Source of the DNA: Chloroflexota bacterium
GTDB lineage: Bacteria; Chloroflexota; Anaerolineae; Anaerolineales; VGOW01
Reading direction: 5' to 3'
NCBI GenBank assembly: GCA_016197225.1
Contig: JACPWC010000029.1
Coordinates: 1-64,000 of the forward strand
DNA: 64,000 bases
The notes beneath the pieces are model-generated. The model was not told the origin of the DNA, made no database searches, and saw only the letters and a list, made by a program, of their open reading frames with translations. This document shows positions 1 to 7,929 of this stretch, in pieces. Within the stretch, counting starts at the first letter, position 1, and each line of letters starts with the position of its first letter. Both the position numbers and the translations under genes were made by a program.

Positions 1-22
1 CGGGTATGCTATGATGAACATC

Positions 23-80
23 GGAAGCCTCCAGGAATAGGTTTGGACACACCACTACCTTACTCCTGAGGCTTCCTTTA
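23..80 (+). terminator. Rho-independent terminator of an upstream gene
   Basis: GGAAGCCTC at 23-31 pairs with GAGGCTTCC at 68-76, and the adjoining AGGA/TCCT extends the stem with one bulged base. A TTTATTG tract follows on the + strand, so it should end transcription from a gene left of the window. The loop is long (about 27 nt). Bases 80-244 show no other recognisable feature. Confidence 0.6.
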
Positions 81-244
81 TTGTAAATTGTTAAGTCGGG
101 CTGGCGCTTGTCGCGCTAACCATTTCTTGGACACGAACTAGATAAGTTGTAGAACTTGTCGGAAAGATTACTGGCATTTGGCGCAAGTCACCTCCTTATC
201 GGCGAGACCGCGAATTTGCAGAGTGCTACGATGCAACGAGCGGG

Positions 245-1120
245 CTAACTCAGCATGGGCCGCGAGCCTCGCGCTTTCCTTTGCAAGCGATAATGTATCG
301 CTTCCATGAGATTGTTGCCGATCCCAACTACGAAGTAACTCAGCAAACTCGCCGGGCCTAATTTTACGTTGGGCAGATGACTGAAGCGCGGTTGCTCGAC
401 GCGGCCCAAGGCCCGTTTGACGGCGTAATCGTTCATGCGGTTGGCGAGCGCCATCAGTTCCGGGTTGTCGGGCGAGGGCGGGGCCGGAGCAGGCCGGGGC
501 GGGAGGGGCGTAGTGTCCTCCGCCGGGTAATGCACGCGCACGGCCACCGGGCCGAGGCCTTCGGCCTCTTCGGTGCGCGCCTCCAGCGGCCCCTCCCCGA
601 ACCCGCCGCTCAACTCGTAAAACCGCTCGGTGAGCAGGATGTACTCTTTGGCCGGGACGGTGTTCTTGAGCAGGCGGTGAATGAGAATGACATCCTCGCC
701 CGCCAATTCTTCAAACTGCCGGATTTTTTTGAAGGCCACCTCACCCACGTGGAGAAAGGCTTTGAGCTTGAGTTCCGCGATGTGGTTGCAGCCCTCACAA
801 CGGCAGGTATCGCAGGCAATCAACGCGCGCTCTTTGGCGTGGAAGGCTTCAAAGAATGCCGTCACTTGCCGCAGAATGTCTCGCGTAGCGGCGGCGGCGC
901 TGGCCTGGCTGTCGTCCTCAAGTGTGGCGTACATGAACGCCGCATCGCCTTCCAGTTTGCTCAGGGTAAGCGGAAACTCGGCATGGTCAAGCACCGCCTC
1001 CAGCAGTTCGGTGATGATGGCCTCGGCGTGCAGGAGGCTCATCGTGTGGATTTTCATAAAACGGGTGTAGCCGCTGATGTCGGCCATCACCAAAGCTACC
1101 CGTTTGATCTCCATCTCCAT
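245..1120 (-). CDS. DUF2652 family protein (nucleotidyl-cyclase-like fold), copy 2
   Basis: A 291-residue protein of the DUF2652 family. The N-terminus (VMADISGYTRFM, then LEGDAAF) resembles the core of class III adenylate/guanylate cyclases. A Cys cluster (CDTCRCEGC, about residues 103-111) suggests a bound metal. A proline-rich linker near residue 205 precedes a hydrophobic C-terminal segment (SLLSYFVVGIGNNL). It lies 12 bases downstream of a clear paralogue (1133-1975), so the two form a tandem duplication and a probable operon. Cyclase activity is not established for the family; a regulatory or lipid/ligand-binding role is equally possible. Confidence 0.8.
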   Translation of the reverse strand: MEMEIKRVALVMADISGYTRFMKIHTMSLLHAEAIITELLEAVLDHAEFPLTLSKLEGDAAFMYATLEDDSQASAAAATRDILRQVTAFFEAFHAKERALIACDTCRCEGCNHIAELKLKAFLHVGEVAFKKIRQFEELAGEDVILIHRLLKNTVPAKEYILLTERFYELSGGFGEGPLEARTEEAEGLGPVAVRVHYPAEDTTPLPPRPAPAPPSPDNPELMALANRMNDYAVKRALGRVEQPRFSHLPNVKLGPASLLSYFVVGIGNNLMEAIHYRLQRKARGSRPMLS

Positions 1121-1132
1121 CTCCTCTTGGGG

Positions 1133-1975
1133 CTAACGCTTGTGCCTCAGATGATCGCGCAAGACTTTGGGGAGGACGGTCACAATAAACACCAAGTTTT
1201 CCCACACGATCCTCCACCAGTCGAAGGGAGTGAGCCGGACGTTGGGCAAATGGCCGAAATTAGGCTGAGGTTCGCGGCCCTGGATGCGACGGCGCATGTG
1301 GTTGTCGAAACGATCAATGAGGGCCACGTATTCATCTGACTTTGGCGAGAAAGGCGAAGGCGGGGTCGGCAGGGGCGGCTCCTCGCCAATCGGGTAATAG
1401 ACTCGGATGGGCACCGGGCCAATGCCCTCGCATTCCTCGGTGCGCCCTTCGGGAGTCTGCCCTGTCAGGCCGCCGCTCAACTCGTAAAACGCATCCGTCA
1501 TGACAATGTACTCTTTGCCCGGGATCGAGTTCTTCAGCAGACGGTGAATCACGATGGCGTCTTCGCCGCCCAGCTCTTCGAACTGCCGAATCTTTTTGAT
1601 GGCGGTCTGGCCGACGTGCAGGAAAGCTTTGAGCTTCAACTGGCCGATGTTGTTGCAGGCTTCGCACGCACAGACATTGCAGGCAATCAGTGCCCGTTCT
1701 TTGGCTTTGAAGGCGTCAACAAAAGCCGTCACCTGCTGGACAACCTCCTGCGCCGCGGCCCGTCCGTCGCTACTCTCATCCAACATTGCGTACAGAAACG
1801 CCGCGTCACCCTCCAACTTGCTCAACGTGAGCGGATGTTCGGTGTGGTCAATGACGGCCTCCAGCAGTTCGGCGATGATGGCTTCCGCGTGGAGCAGGCT
1901 CACAGTGTGCATTTTCATGAAGCGGGTGTAGCCGCTAATGTCCGCCAGCACCATAACGGCTTGTTTGATTTCCAT
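1133..1975 (-). CDS. DUF2652 family protein (nucleotidyl-cyclase-like fold), copy 1
   Basis: A 280-residue paralogue of the downstream gene. It shares VLADISGYTRFMK near residue 10, LEGDAAF near residue 55, a Cys cluster (CNVCACEAC, about residues 98-106) and the GGEDAIVIHRLLKNS motif. The tail ends in a hydrophobic helix (WWRIVWENLVFIVTVL) and a basic end, so it may touch the membrane. It is the first gene of the two-gene - strand unit. Family assignment is strong; function is unknown. Confidence 0.8.
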   Translation of the reverse strand: MEIKQAVMVLADISGYTRFMKMHTVSLLHAEAIIAELLEAVIDHTEHPLTLSKLEGDAAFLYAMLDESSDGRAAAQEVVQQVTAFVDAFKAKERALIACNVCACEACNNIGQLKLKAFLHVGQTAIKKIRQFEELGGEDAIVIHRLLKNSIPGKEYIVMTDAFYELSGGLTGQTPEGRTEECEGIGPVPIRVYYPIGEEPPLPTPPSPFSPKSDEYVALIDRFDNHMRRRIQGREPQPNFGHLPNVRLTPFDWWRIVWENLVFIVTVLPKVLRDHLRHKR

Positions 1976-2144
1976 GCCCTTTGCCTCAGAGCCTAATTTA
2001 CGCCAATTCGCTAATCATTTTCCAGCCCAAAAAGTGTTCAATTTGTAACCAGGGCCGCCCGCCACACCCACACTCCCACCAGCCCGCTCTTGCCCTCCAA
2101 CTCAAACTGATTATATATCCAAAGGCGACTAACTCTGTCCAGAA

Positions 2145-3053
2145 TTAAGTCAGGGCTTCAGCCAGCACCACCGCCCCCCACAACGGCGAGTACGCCCCCA
2201 GTGCGGCAGGGGCAATTTCCACCCGCATCTGAGGCAGAACATAACCGGCGGCGGTTGCCCGTAGAGTCCGCCAATAAACCTGGCCGGCGTTCGCCACCCC
2301 GCCGCCGATGATCACCTTCTGCGAATTCATCAGCGTGATGGCGTAGCCGATTCCGATCCCCAACACCCGCGCCGCCGTTTCCATCACTTCGACTGCCAAC
2401 GGGTCACCCGCCTCTGCTTCCCGATTCACTTTCTCTGCCGTCCAGCCCGACTCACCCCGCCGCGCATTCATCGCTCGCGCGATGTTCGTGCCGGAGCCAA
2501 TCGCCTCCACACAGCCACGCTTGCCGCACACACAGACCGGGCCATTTGGGTCAACTGCCAGGTGGCCGATCTCGCCCGCCATGCTATCCGCGCCGCGATA
2601 GATTTGCCCGCCCAGCACCCAGCCGCCGCCGATGCCAGTGCTGACGGTGATGTAAAGCAAATTGTCGCACCCAATGCCCGCGCCGAACCGCCACTCGCCC
2701 AGCGCCGCCGTATTCGCGTCATTGTCCATCGCCACCGGCACACCGTAACGCTCGCGCAACATCTCGACCAGCGGCGCATCTTCCCAACCCGGAACGTGAT
2801 GTGAGAGAATGACTCGGCCACGCGCCCAATCCACCGGCCCGCCAAAGCTGACGCCGATGGCGGCCAACTCGCTGGGATGCCCGGCCAGCAACTCGTCGGC
2901 CAACGCAAACATCACCGCCCGGTCGGTTAGACCGTCACTGTTCGGCGGGGCCGGACTCCATCGTTGCCCCAACCACTGGCGGCCACCCACTTGAACCAAA
3001 CCTGCCGCGTGTTTCGTTCCGCCAAAATCCAGCGCAAGAAAAAGTTTAGCCAT
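2145..3053 (-). CDS. ROK family sugar kinase (glucokinase-like)
   Basis: The N-terminal phosphate-binding motif LALDFGGTK (residues 5-13), the sugar/catalytic segment DNDANTAALGEW, and the ROK zinc motif with CVCGKRGCVE identify an ATP-dependent hexose or N-acetylhexosamine kinase. At 302 residues it has the size of enzyme-type ROK proteins and lacks the N-terminal helix-turn-helix of ROK repressors. I place the start at the ATG at 3053 (MAKLFLALDF); a longer frame back to 3080 only reads through AT-rich intergenic repeat. It is divergent from the HAD gene at 3107. Substrate cannot be read from sequence. Confidence 0.88.
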   Translation of the reverse strand: MAKLFLALDFGGTKHAAGLVQVGGRQWLGQRWSPAPPNSDGLTDRAVMFALADELLAGHPSELAAIGVSFGGPVDWARGRVILSHHVPGWEDAPLVEMLRERYGVPVAMDNDANTAALGEWRFGAGIGCDNLLYITVSTGIGGGWVLGGQIYRGADSMAGEIGHLAVDPNGPVCVCGKRGCVEAIGSGTNIARAMNARRGESGWTAEKVNREAEAGDPLAVEVMETAARVLGIGIGYAITLMNSQKVIIGGGVANAGQVYWRTLRATAAGYVLPQMRVEIAPAALGAYSPLWGAVVLAEALT

Positions 3054-3094
3054 ACACCCAATCCAAAATCTAAAATCCACAATCTACAATCCAG

Positions 3095-3100
3095 TATAAT
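3095..3100 (+). promoter_or_regulatory. -10 box giving a probably leaderless transcript
   Basis: A perfect TATAAT sits six bases before the GTG start at 3107, so transcription would begin at or next to the start codon. No good -35 box is seen; the upstream DNA is an AT-rich degenerate repeat (aatccaaaatctaaaatcc type). Confidence 0.5.
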
Positions 3101-3106
3101 CCCCTC

Positions 3107-3772
3107 GTGCCCATTTCCCACCTGGTTTTCGACCTCGACGACACCCTCTACCCGCCCGGCAACGGCCTGTGGGATGAGATCGGCGAGCGCATCAACAGCT
3201 TCATGATCGAACGGGCGCATATTGATCCAGCGCAAGTCAACGAGGTTCGCCGGCGATACTATCAAACGTATGGCACTTCTCTTCGCGGTTTGATGACCGA
3301 CTTCCCTCACCTCAGCCCGGACGACTATCTGGCTTACGTTCACGACGTTGACCTTGAGCACTACATTCAGCCAAGCCCGGCCCTGGACGAAATGCTGGCC
3401 ACCCTGCCCGGCCTCAAATCCATCTTCACCAACGCCGACGCTCATCACGCCAACCGGGTGCTGGCCCGGCTCGGCGTCGCCCGCCACTTTGAAAGCATTG
3501 TGGACATTCGAGCGATGAACTTTGAAAACAAACCGCTCCCGCACGCCTACCAGGTTCTGCTCACCTGCCTCAACGCCAGGGCCGCCGATTGCATTTTAGT
3601 CGAAGACAGCCCGCGCAACCTGCGCCCGGCCAAAGTGTTGGGCATGACGACGATTCTGGTGGGCGACGGCTTAACGCCCGACCCGGCGGTGGATTTTCGG
3701 GTGGAGGCGATTTTGGAAACGGGAAAAGTAATCAAAAGTTTGGCGTTCAAAGAAAGAGAAGAGGCAGAGTGA
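3107..3772 (+). CDS. HAD-superfamily hydrolase, pyrimidine 5'-nucleotidase-like
   Basis: The HAD nucleophile motif FDLDDTLYP lies at residues 8-16, motif II at FTNADAHH, and motif IV at VEDSPRNL. Length (221 residues) and the LYPP version of motif I match the SDT1/pyrimidine 5'-nucleotidase group, which dephosphorylates nucleotides or other small phosphates. The start is GTG, close behind a TATAAT box, with no room for a ribosome-binding site. It leads a run with a small membrane protein (7 bases downstream) and a CoA-transferase. Confidence 0.82.
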   Translation: MPISHLVFDLDDTLYPPGNGLWDEIGERINSFMIERAHIDPAQVNEVRRRYYQTYGTSLRGLMTDFPHLSPDDYLAYVHDVDLEHYIQPSPALDEMLATLPGLKSIFTNADAHHANRVLARLGVARHFESIVDIRAMNFENKPLPHAYQVLLTCLNARAADCILVEDSPRNLRPAKVLGMTTILVGDGLTPDPAVDFRVEAILETGKVIKSLAFKEREEAE

Positions 3773-3779
3773 CGGAACT

Positions 3780-4040
3780 ATGGACAAACTACTCTCCAAC
3801 CCCCAAGCCCTCATCGCCCTCTTGTGCGTCGCCGGCCTGGTCATCGGCATCAACCTGGCATTGTTCAGCGCCCTGGGCCAGGGCAAGGTTTTGCAGAAGC
3901 AGGCTGAAATCTGGGGCAAGGCCATCGGCGGCGGGGCCGAGATCCGCAAACAGCAGAACAGCCAGTTGGACGAACTGCATCAGCGAGTCCAGCAACTCAA
4001 AGCGAAGACCGAGGATGACGAAGAAGAAAGCGACTCATGA
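3780..4040 (+). CDS. Small single-pass membrane protein with coiled-coil tail
   Basis: Residues 8-32 form a hydrophobic helix (PQALIALLCVAGLVIGINLALF), followed by a charged helix ending in an acidic run (KTEDDEEESDS). No family is recognised. Its stop overlaps the ATG of the CoA-transferase at 4037 by four bases, so the two are translationally coupled. Coding potential rests on the tight spacing and membrane-anchor/coiled-coil layout. Confidence 0.6.
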   Translation: MDKLLSNPQALIALLCVAGLVIGINLALFSALGQGKVLQKQAEIWGKAIGGGAEIRKQQNSQLDELHQRVQQLKAKTEDDEEESDS

Positions 4041-4819
4041 TAGATAAACGCCTCCCGCTCTCCGAAACGCCCAACCTGCTGAAGCCGGGCGACACCCTCG
4101 CCCTCGGCGGCATGACCCTCTACCGCCGCCCGGTCGCCTTCGTCCGCGAACTGCTTCGCCAATCCCCAATAACTAATTACCAATTAACGTTACTCGCCTT
4201 CACGGCCTCTTACGAGTCCGATCTCCTCGTCGGCGCCGGCCTGATCAAGCGCGTGCGAACCTGCTACTTTGGCCTCGAAGCCTTCGGGCTGGCGCCGATG
4301 TTCACCCAGGCCGCAAATTTGGGCGATATTGAAATCGTCGAAGAGACGGAAGCCAGCCTCGCCTTCGGGCTGAGGGCGGCGCTGGCCAACGTCGGCTTCA
4401 TGGCCGGGCGCGGCTGGCTGGGCACCGACCTGCCCAAACTGCGGCCCGACGTGAAAACCGTCGTTGACCCCTACAACGGTGAAACGCTCATCGCCTTCCC
4501 GGCCATCCCTTGCGACGTGGCCGTCATTCATGCCCTCAAAGCCGATCCATCCGGCAACGCCGTCATCGGCGGCAACCCCGGCGTGGATATCGAACTGGCG
4601 ATGCTGGCCCGCACGACGATCATCACCGCCGAAGAGATCGTGGACAAGCTGGATAAGGCCGACATCCCCTCACCCGCCGTCCACGCGGTGGCGGCCGCCC
4701 CACGCGGGGCGTGGCCCACCTCCTGTCATCCGCTTTATCCGCTCGGCGGCGGTGAACTCCTCAAATACATTGACGCCTGCAACTCCGAGCGGTTCGACGA
4801 CTATTTGAGAGGCCTATGA
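4037..4819 (+). CDS. CoA-transferase family I subunit (glutaconate CoA-transferase A-like)
   Basis: The GDTLALGGMTLYRRP segment near the N-terminus and the ESDLLVGAG, YFGLE and GNPGVDIELA blocks match alpha-type family I CoA-transferase proteins, which move CoA between acyl groups. At 260 residues it is a single subunit with no partner subunit next to it. Within the gene, bases 4161-4193 are abruptly AT-rich (SPITNYQLTL at about residues 46-55) and look like intergenic repeat captured in frame between VRELLRQ and LTLLAF. The stop overlaps the ATG of the corA remnant. Confidence 0.72.
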   Translation: MIDKRLPLSETPNLLKPGDTLALGGMTLYRRPVAFVRELLRQSPITNYQLTLLAFTASYESDLLVGAGLIKRVRTCYFGLEAFGLAPMFTQAANLGDIEIVEETEASLAFGLRAALANVGFMAGRGWLGTDLPKLRPDVKTVVDPYNGETLIAFPAIPCDVAVIHALKADPSGNAVIGGNPGVDIELAMLARTTIITAEEIVDKLDKADIPSPAVHAVAAAPRGAWPTSCHPLYPLGGGELLKYIDACNSERFDDYLRGL

Positions 4820-5107
4820 TTCGAACCATCTATCGCAACAGCAAAGGCGGCATCACCACCGACTTGCCGGAAACGCACTGGAAAATCACCTTGCATGATG
4901 CGGACGGTCTGTTCTGGATTGACCTGGCCAACGAACCTATTCAATCCGGCCACGAACGATCTCGACACCAATGAAATTGACGCTGGCATGAACTTTGAAT
5001 AGCTGCCCTTCTCCCGCCTCGAGTTCCTCATCGTCGGGCTGGCGGCAATGGCCGTCCTGCCCGTCATTCTGTGGTGGTGGTTCAAAAAGCAACGCTGGAT
5101 TGATTAA
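4816..5107 (+). pseudogene. corA: corA remnant: N- and C-terminal ends of a Mg2+/Co2+ channel
   Basis: The first 52 codons (MIRTIYRNSKGG to a TGA at about 4972) resemble a CorA N-terminus. In another frame, 4985-4999 encodes GMNFE, the CorA signature, followed at once by an in-frame TAG (5000-5002). After that comes LPFSRLEFLIVGL, a hydrophobic helix and KKQRWID, which match a CorA C-terminal end. CorA is normally about 300-350 residues, so the middle of the gene is gone. An intact mgtE at 13852 could cover Mg2+ uptake. Confidence 0.68.
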
Positions 5108-5131
5108 TTGTGCCGCTTTCACCGATGGCGA

Positions 5132-5137
5132 TATAAT
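5132..5137 (+). promoter_or_regulatory. -10 box upstream of the cupredoxin gene
   Basis: TATAAT lies 54 bases before the GTG start at 5191. A weak TTGTGC at 5108-5113, 18 bases upstream, could be the -35. A strong ribosome-binding site (AAGGAG) lies downstream. Confidence 0.45.
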
Positions 5138-5190
5138 CAGAGACATCTTTGCAGATATGCAACAAACAAAATTAAGGAGATCAGTTACAA

Positions 5191-5559
5191 GTGAACATCA
5201 AACGTTTCTTTTTCATCGCGGCTGTGGTTGCCGCGTTCAGCCTGGCGCTGGCCGCCTGTGGCGGCGGAACTTCAGCGCCCGAACCGTTGAACATCACCAT
5301 TCATGCCAGAGACATTGCCTTCGATGTCACCGCCATTGACGCCAAAGTCAATCAAACCGTCAACGTCACCTACATCAACGACGGCGCGCTTGAACATACT
5401 TTCCTGATTGACAACATGGTCGCCGAGCAAAAAGTCGCCGTCGGCCAGACGATCACCTTCTCGTTCACGCCCTCGGCCGCCGGAACTTTCCAGTATTACT
5501 GCAACGTGCCCGGCCACAAAGAAGCCCTGATGGTTGGCACGCTGACTGTCGCCCCGTAG
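5191..5559 (+). CDS. Cupredoxin (plastocyanin-like) lipoprotein
   Basis: A signal peptide with lipobox LAAC near residue 22 predicts a lipid-anchored extracytoplasmic protein. The mature domain carries type I copper ligands: His in LEHTFL, then Cys, His and Met in YYCNVPGHKEALM. This predicts a one-electron carrier or copper-binding protein at the outer face of the membrane. The start is GTG with AAGGAG about 11 bases upstream. It is flanked by its own -10 box and is probably monocistronic. Its redox partner is not evident. Confidence 0.85.
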   Translation: MNIKRFFFIAAVVAAFSLALAACGGGTSAPEPLNITIHARDIAFDVTAIDAKVNQTVNVTYINDGALEHTFLIDNMVAEQKVAVGQTITFSFTPSAAGTFQYYCNVPGHKEALMVGTLTVAP

Positions 5560-5686
5560 CTCAAATCGTCAGACGCCCGGTGTCTGGCGTTCGGACTCAA
5601 GGTGCTCGCCGCCTCTGCGGTGGGCACTTTCCGTTTAAGTCAGGCGTTACTCATCATGAGTTTACCTCCGTCTCATGCTTTTACGA

Positions 5687-5692
5687 TATGAT
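5687..5692 (+). promoter_or_regulatory. -10 box upstream of ctpA
   Basis: TATGAT lies 25 bases before the start codon at 5718. No convincing -35 is seen. The ribosome-binding site is CAGGAGA near 5703-5709. Confidence 0.35.
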
Positions 5693-5717
5693 GTGAGCGG
5701 TTCAGGAGACACTTTTT

Positions 5718-6959
5718 ATGAAAATACTTCGCTCGATTCTTATCGGCGCCTTCATTGCATTCTGCGCCGCCGGCGTCTTCAGCGCCGGGTTCGTCGTCGG
5801 CCACAACACCACCTTCAGCGGCCTGCCAGTAGTCGGCGGCCTCGTCGCCGCCAACCCGCGCCAGGGCGGCACCCCCGGCGAACTGGCCGACGACTTCGCG
5901 CCCTTCTGGGAAGCCTGGTCGCTCGTCCATCAAGAATACGTTGACCAGCCGGTGGACGACAAGGCCCTGGCGTACGGCGCAATCAAAGGCATGTTGGCCG
6001 CGCTGGGCGACCGCCACACCGGCTACAGCACCCCTGCCGAATCCGAAATCCTGTTCAGCGATTCGGCCGGCGAGTTGGAAGGCATCGGCGCCGAAGTCAG
6101 TTCGAAGGGCGACTTCGTCGAAATCATTTCCCCCCTCCCCGGCTCGCCGGCTGAAAAGGCCGGTATTCTGCCCGGCGACCTGATCGTCGAAGTGGATGGC
6201 GAAGACATCGGCGGCCAGGACTTGTTCACGGTGATCAGCAAAGTGCGCGGCCCGGCAGGCTCCAACGTCCATTTGACCATCACTCGCGAAGGCGAGGCCG
6301 AACCGCTGGAGTTCGACATCGTCCGCGCCAAAATCACCATCCCCTCTGTTGAAAGTAAAATGCTGGAAGGCGGAATCGGCTACGTCAAAATCAACAACTT
6401 CGGCGAGAAGACGACAAAGGAATTGAAGTCGCAATTACAGGCGTTGATGCTCCAGAACCCGCAGGGCCTGGTGCTGGATTTGCGCGGAAACCCCGGCGGC
6501 CTGCGCGACACGGCCGTGGAAGTGATCAGCCAGTTTATCGGCGACGGCACGGCCATGATTCAACGTTATGGCGACGGCGAGCAGGAGGTGTTCGACGTGG
6601 AGCCGGGCGGCTTGGCCACCGACATCCCGCTGGTGGTGCTCATCAACAAAGGTAGCGCCAGCGCGTCGGAGATTGTGGCCGGGGCGATTCAGGATTATGG
6701 CCGGGGCCAGATCGTCGGCAAGCAATCTTACGGCAAAGGCACAGTGCAAAACTGGCAGGAGCTTTCCAACAATCAGGGCAGTGTCCGAATCACCGTCGCC
6801 CGCTGGCTCACGCCCGACGGACGTTCGATTGACAAAATCGGCGTCGCCCCTGACATTGAAATAGAATTGACTAAAGAAGATCGTGAGGCCCTGCTCGACC
6901 CGCAATTAGACGCCGCCGTGAACGTGCTTCAGGGCGAAGCGGTGGGCAGTTCCAAATAG
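5718..6959 (+). CDS. ctpA: Carboxyl-terminal processing protease, S41 family
   Basis: An N-terminal membrane anchor (about residues 7-27), a PDZ domain around residues 110-190 (GIGAEVSSKGDF, PAEKAGILPGDLIVEVDG) and the S41 catalytic core are visible. The Ser-Lys dyad is in GSASASEI (from residue 313) and YGKGTVQ (Lys340). It should cleave C-terminal tails of extracytoplasmic proteins. HtrA is nearby at 7930, so this stretch holds three envelope proteases with the zinc metallopeptidase between them. Length (413) is normal. Confidence 0.92.
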   Translation: MKILRSILIGAFIAFCAAGVFSAGFVVGHNTTFSGLPVVGGLVAANPRQGGTPGELADDFAPFWEAWSLVHQEYVDQPVDDKALAYGAIKGMLAALGDRHTGYSTPAESEILFSDSAGELEGIGAEVSSKGDFVEIISPLPGSPAEKAGILPGDLIVEVDGEDIGGQDLFTVISKVRGPAGSNVHLTITREGEAEPLEFDIVRAKITIPSVESKMLEGGIGYVKINNFGEKTTKELKSQLQALMLQNPQGLVLDLRGNPGGLRDTAVEVISQFIGDGTAMIQRYGDGEQEVFDVEPGGLATDIPLVVLINKGSASASEIVAGAIQDYGRGQIVGKQSYGKGTVQNWQELSNNQGSVRITVARWLTPDGRSIDKIGVAPDIEIELTKEDREALLDPQLDAAVNVLQGEAVGSSK

Positions 6960-7075
6960 GTTTCAACATTCTGACGGTCCGCTAACGCCTTTTGTGGCAA
7001 AATAAGCCTGGCCGTAAGTTTTTGGATTTTGGCCATTGGGATTGGGATTTGGATTTTCAAGAACGGAGATGACAC

Positions 7076-7777
7076 ATGTTTTTCTTTAACCCCACCTATC
7101 TTCTTTTCATGGCCCCGGCGCTTCTGCTGGTCTGGCTGGCGAAGATGCGCGTGGACGGCGCTTATCGCAAGTGGAGCCAGATTCCGAACAGCCTGCGCCT
7201 GCGCGGCGCGGACGCCGCCCAGCGTCTCTTGCGCTACGCCGGCCTGTCCGACGTGCGGCTGGAAGCTGTGCCCGGCCAACTGACCGATCATTACGACCCG
7301 CGCCAAAACATTCTCCGGCTTTCCGAAGGCGTAGGTTACAGCGCCTCGGTGGCTTCGCTGGCAATTGCCGCGCACGAGATCGGCCACGCCATGCAGGATC
7401 GCGACGGCTACGGGCCGCTGAAGTTCCGCTCGGCCATTGTCCCGGCGGTCAACATTGGCTCGAACCTGGGCTGGTTTCTGATCTTCATCGGCCTGATTCT
7501 GCGCATCGTAGAAGTCTCGTGGCTGGGCGTGCTCTTCTTCGCGGCGGGCGCAGTGTTCGCCCTCATCACGTTGCCGGTCGAATTCAACGCCAGCAAGCGG
7601 GCTATGGTTCTGCTCACCGAAACCGGCGTGATCACCAGCCCGGAAGAAGGACGCGGCGTGAAGGCAGTGCTCGACGCGGCGGCGTTGACTTATGTGGCCG
7701 GTTTGGCCGCCGCGCTTTCCCAACTGTTGTACTACGTCTTCCTCCTCTCAGGCATGGGCGGGCGTCGGCGCAACTAA
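7076..7777 (+). CDS. Membrane zinc metallopeptidase, YugP family (PF04298)
   Basis: The HEIGHAMQ zinc motif lies near residues 105-112. It is preceded by an N-terminal membrane helix (LLFMAPALLLVWL) and followed by two hydrophobic blocks (about residues 125-170) and a C-terminal helix. The layout matches the neutral zinc metallopeptidase_2/YugP group, a 220-240 residue membrane protein. Substrates are unknown. The leader (7017-7065) is made of a degenerate ggattttgg/gggatttgg repeat. A terminator follows. Confidence 0.85.
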   Translation: MFFFNPTYLLFMAPALLLVWLAKMRVDGAYRKWSQIPNSLRLRGADAAQRLLRYAGLSDVRLEAVPGQLTDHYDPRQNILRLSEGVGYSASVASLAIAAHEIGHAMQDRDGYGPLKFRSAIVPAVNIGSNLGWFLIFIGLILRIVEVSWLGVLFFAAGAVFALITLPVEFNASKRAMVLLTETGVITSPEEGRGVKAVLDAAALTYVAGLAAALSQLLYYVFLLSGMGGRRRN

Positions 7778-7800
7778 CTTCATAAGCGCCGGATAAGTTC

Positions 7801-7846
7801 AGACCTGACGGGTTGCGAAAGATCAACCGTCAGGTCTTTTTATTTT
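7801..7846 (+). terminator. Rho-independent terminator after the zinc metallopeptidase
   Basis: AGACCTGACGGGTTG pairs with CAACCGTCAGGTCT across a short loop and is followed by TTTTTATTTT. The arm sequence resembles the repeat at 20168-20231, so this terminator may derive from a dispersed palindrome family. Confidence 0.85.
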
Positions 7847-7929
7847 CTTATTCAACCTTGCCCGCATTTTCATTCTGTTCTAAGTCTTAGCAAGCACAAT
7901 GATCTCAAATTAAATTTTGGGAGGCTTCA

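Noticed and set aside
377-1339. A 320-codon + strand open frame over the DUF2652 genes
   Set aside because: Antisense to two recognisable paralogues; a GC-driven shadow.
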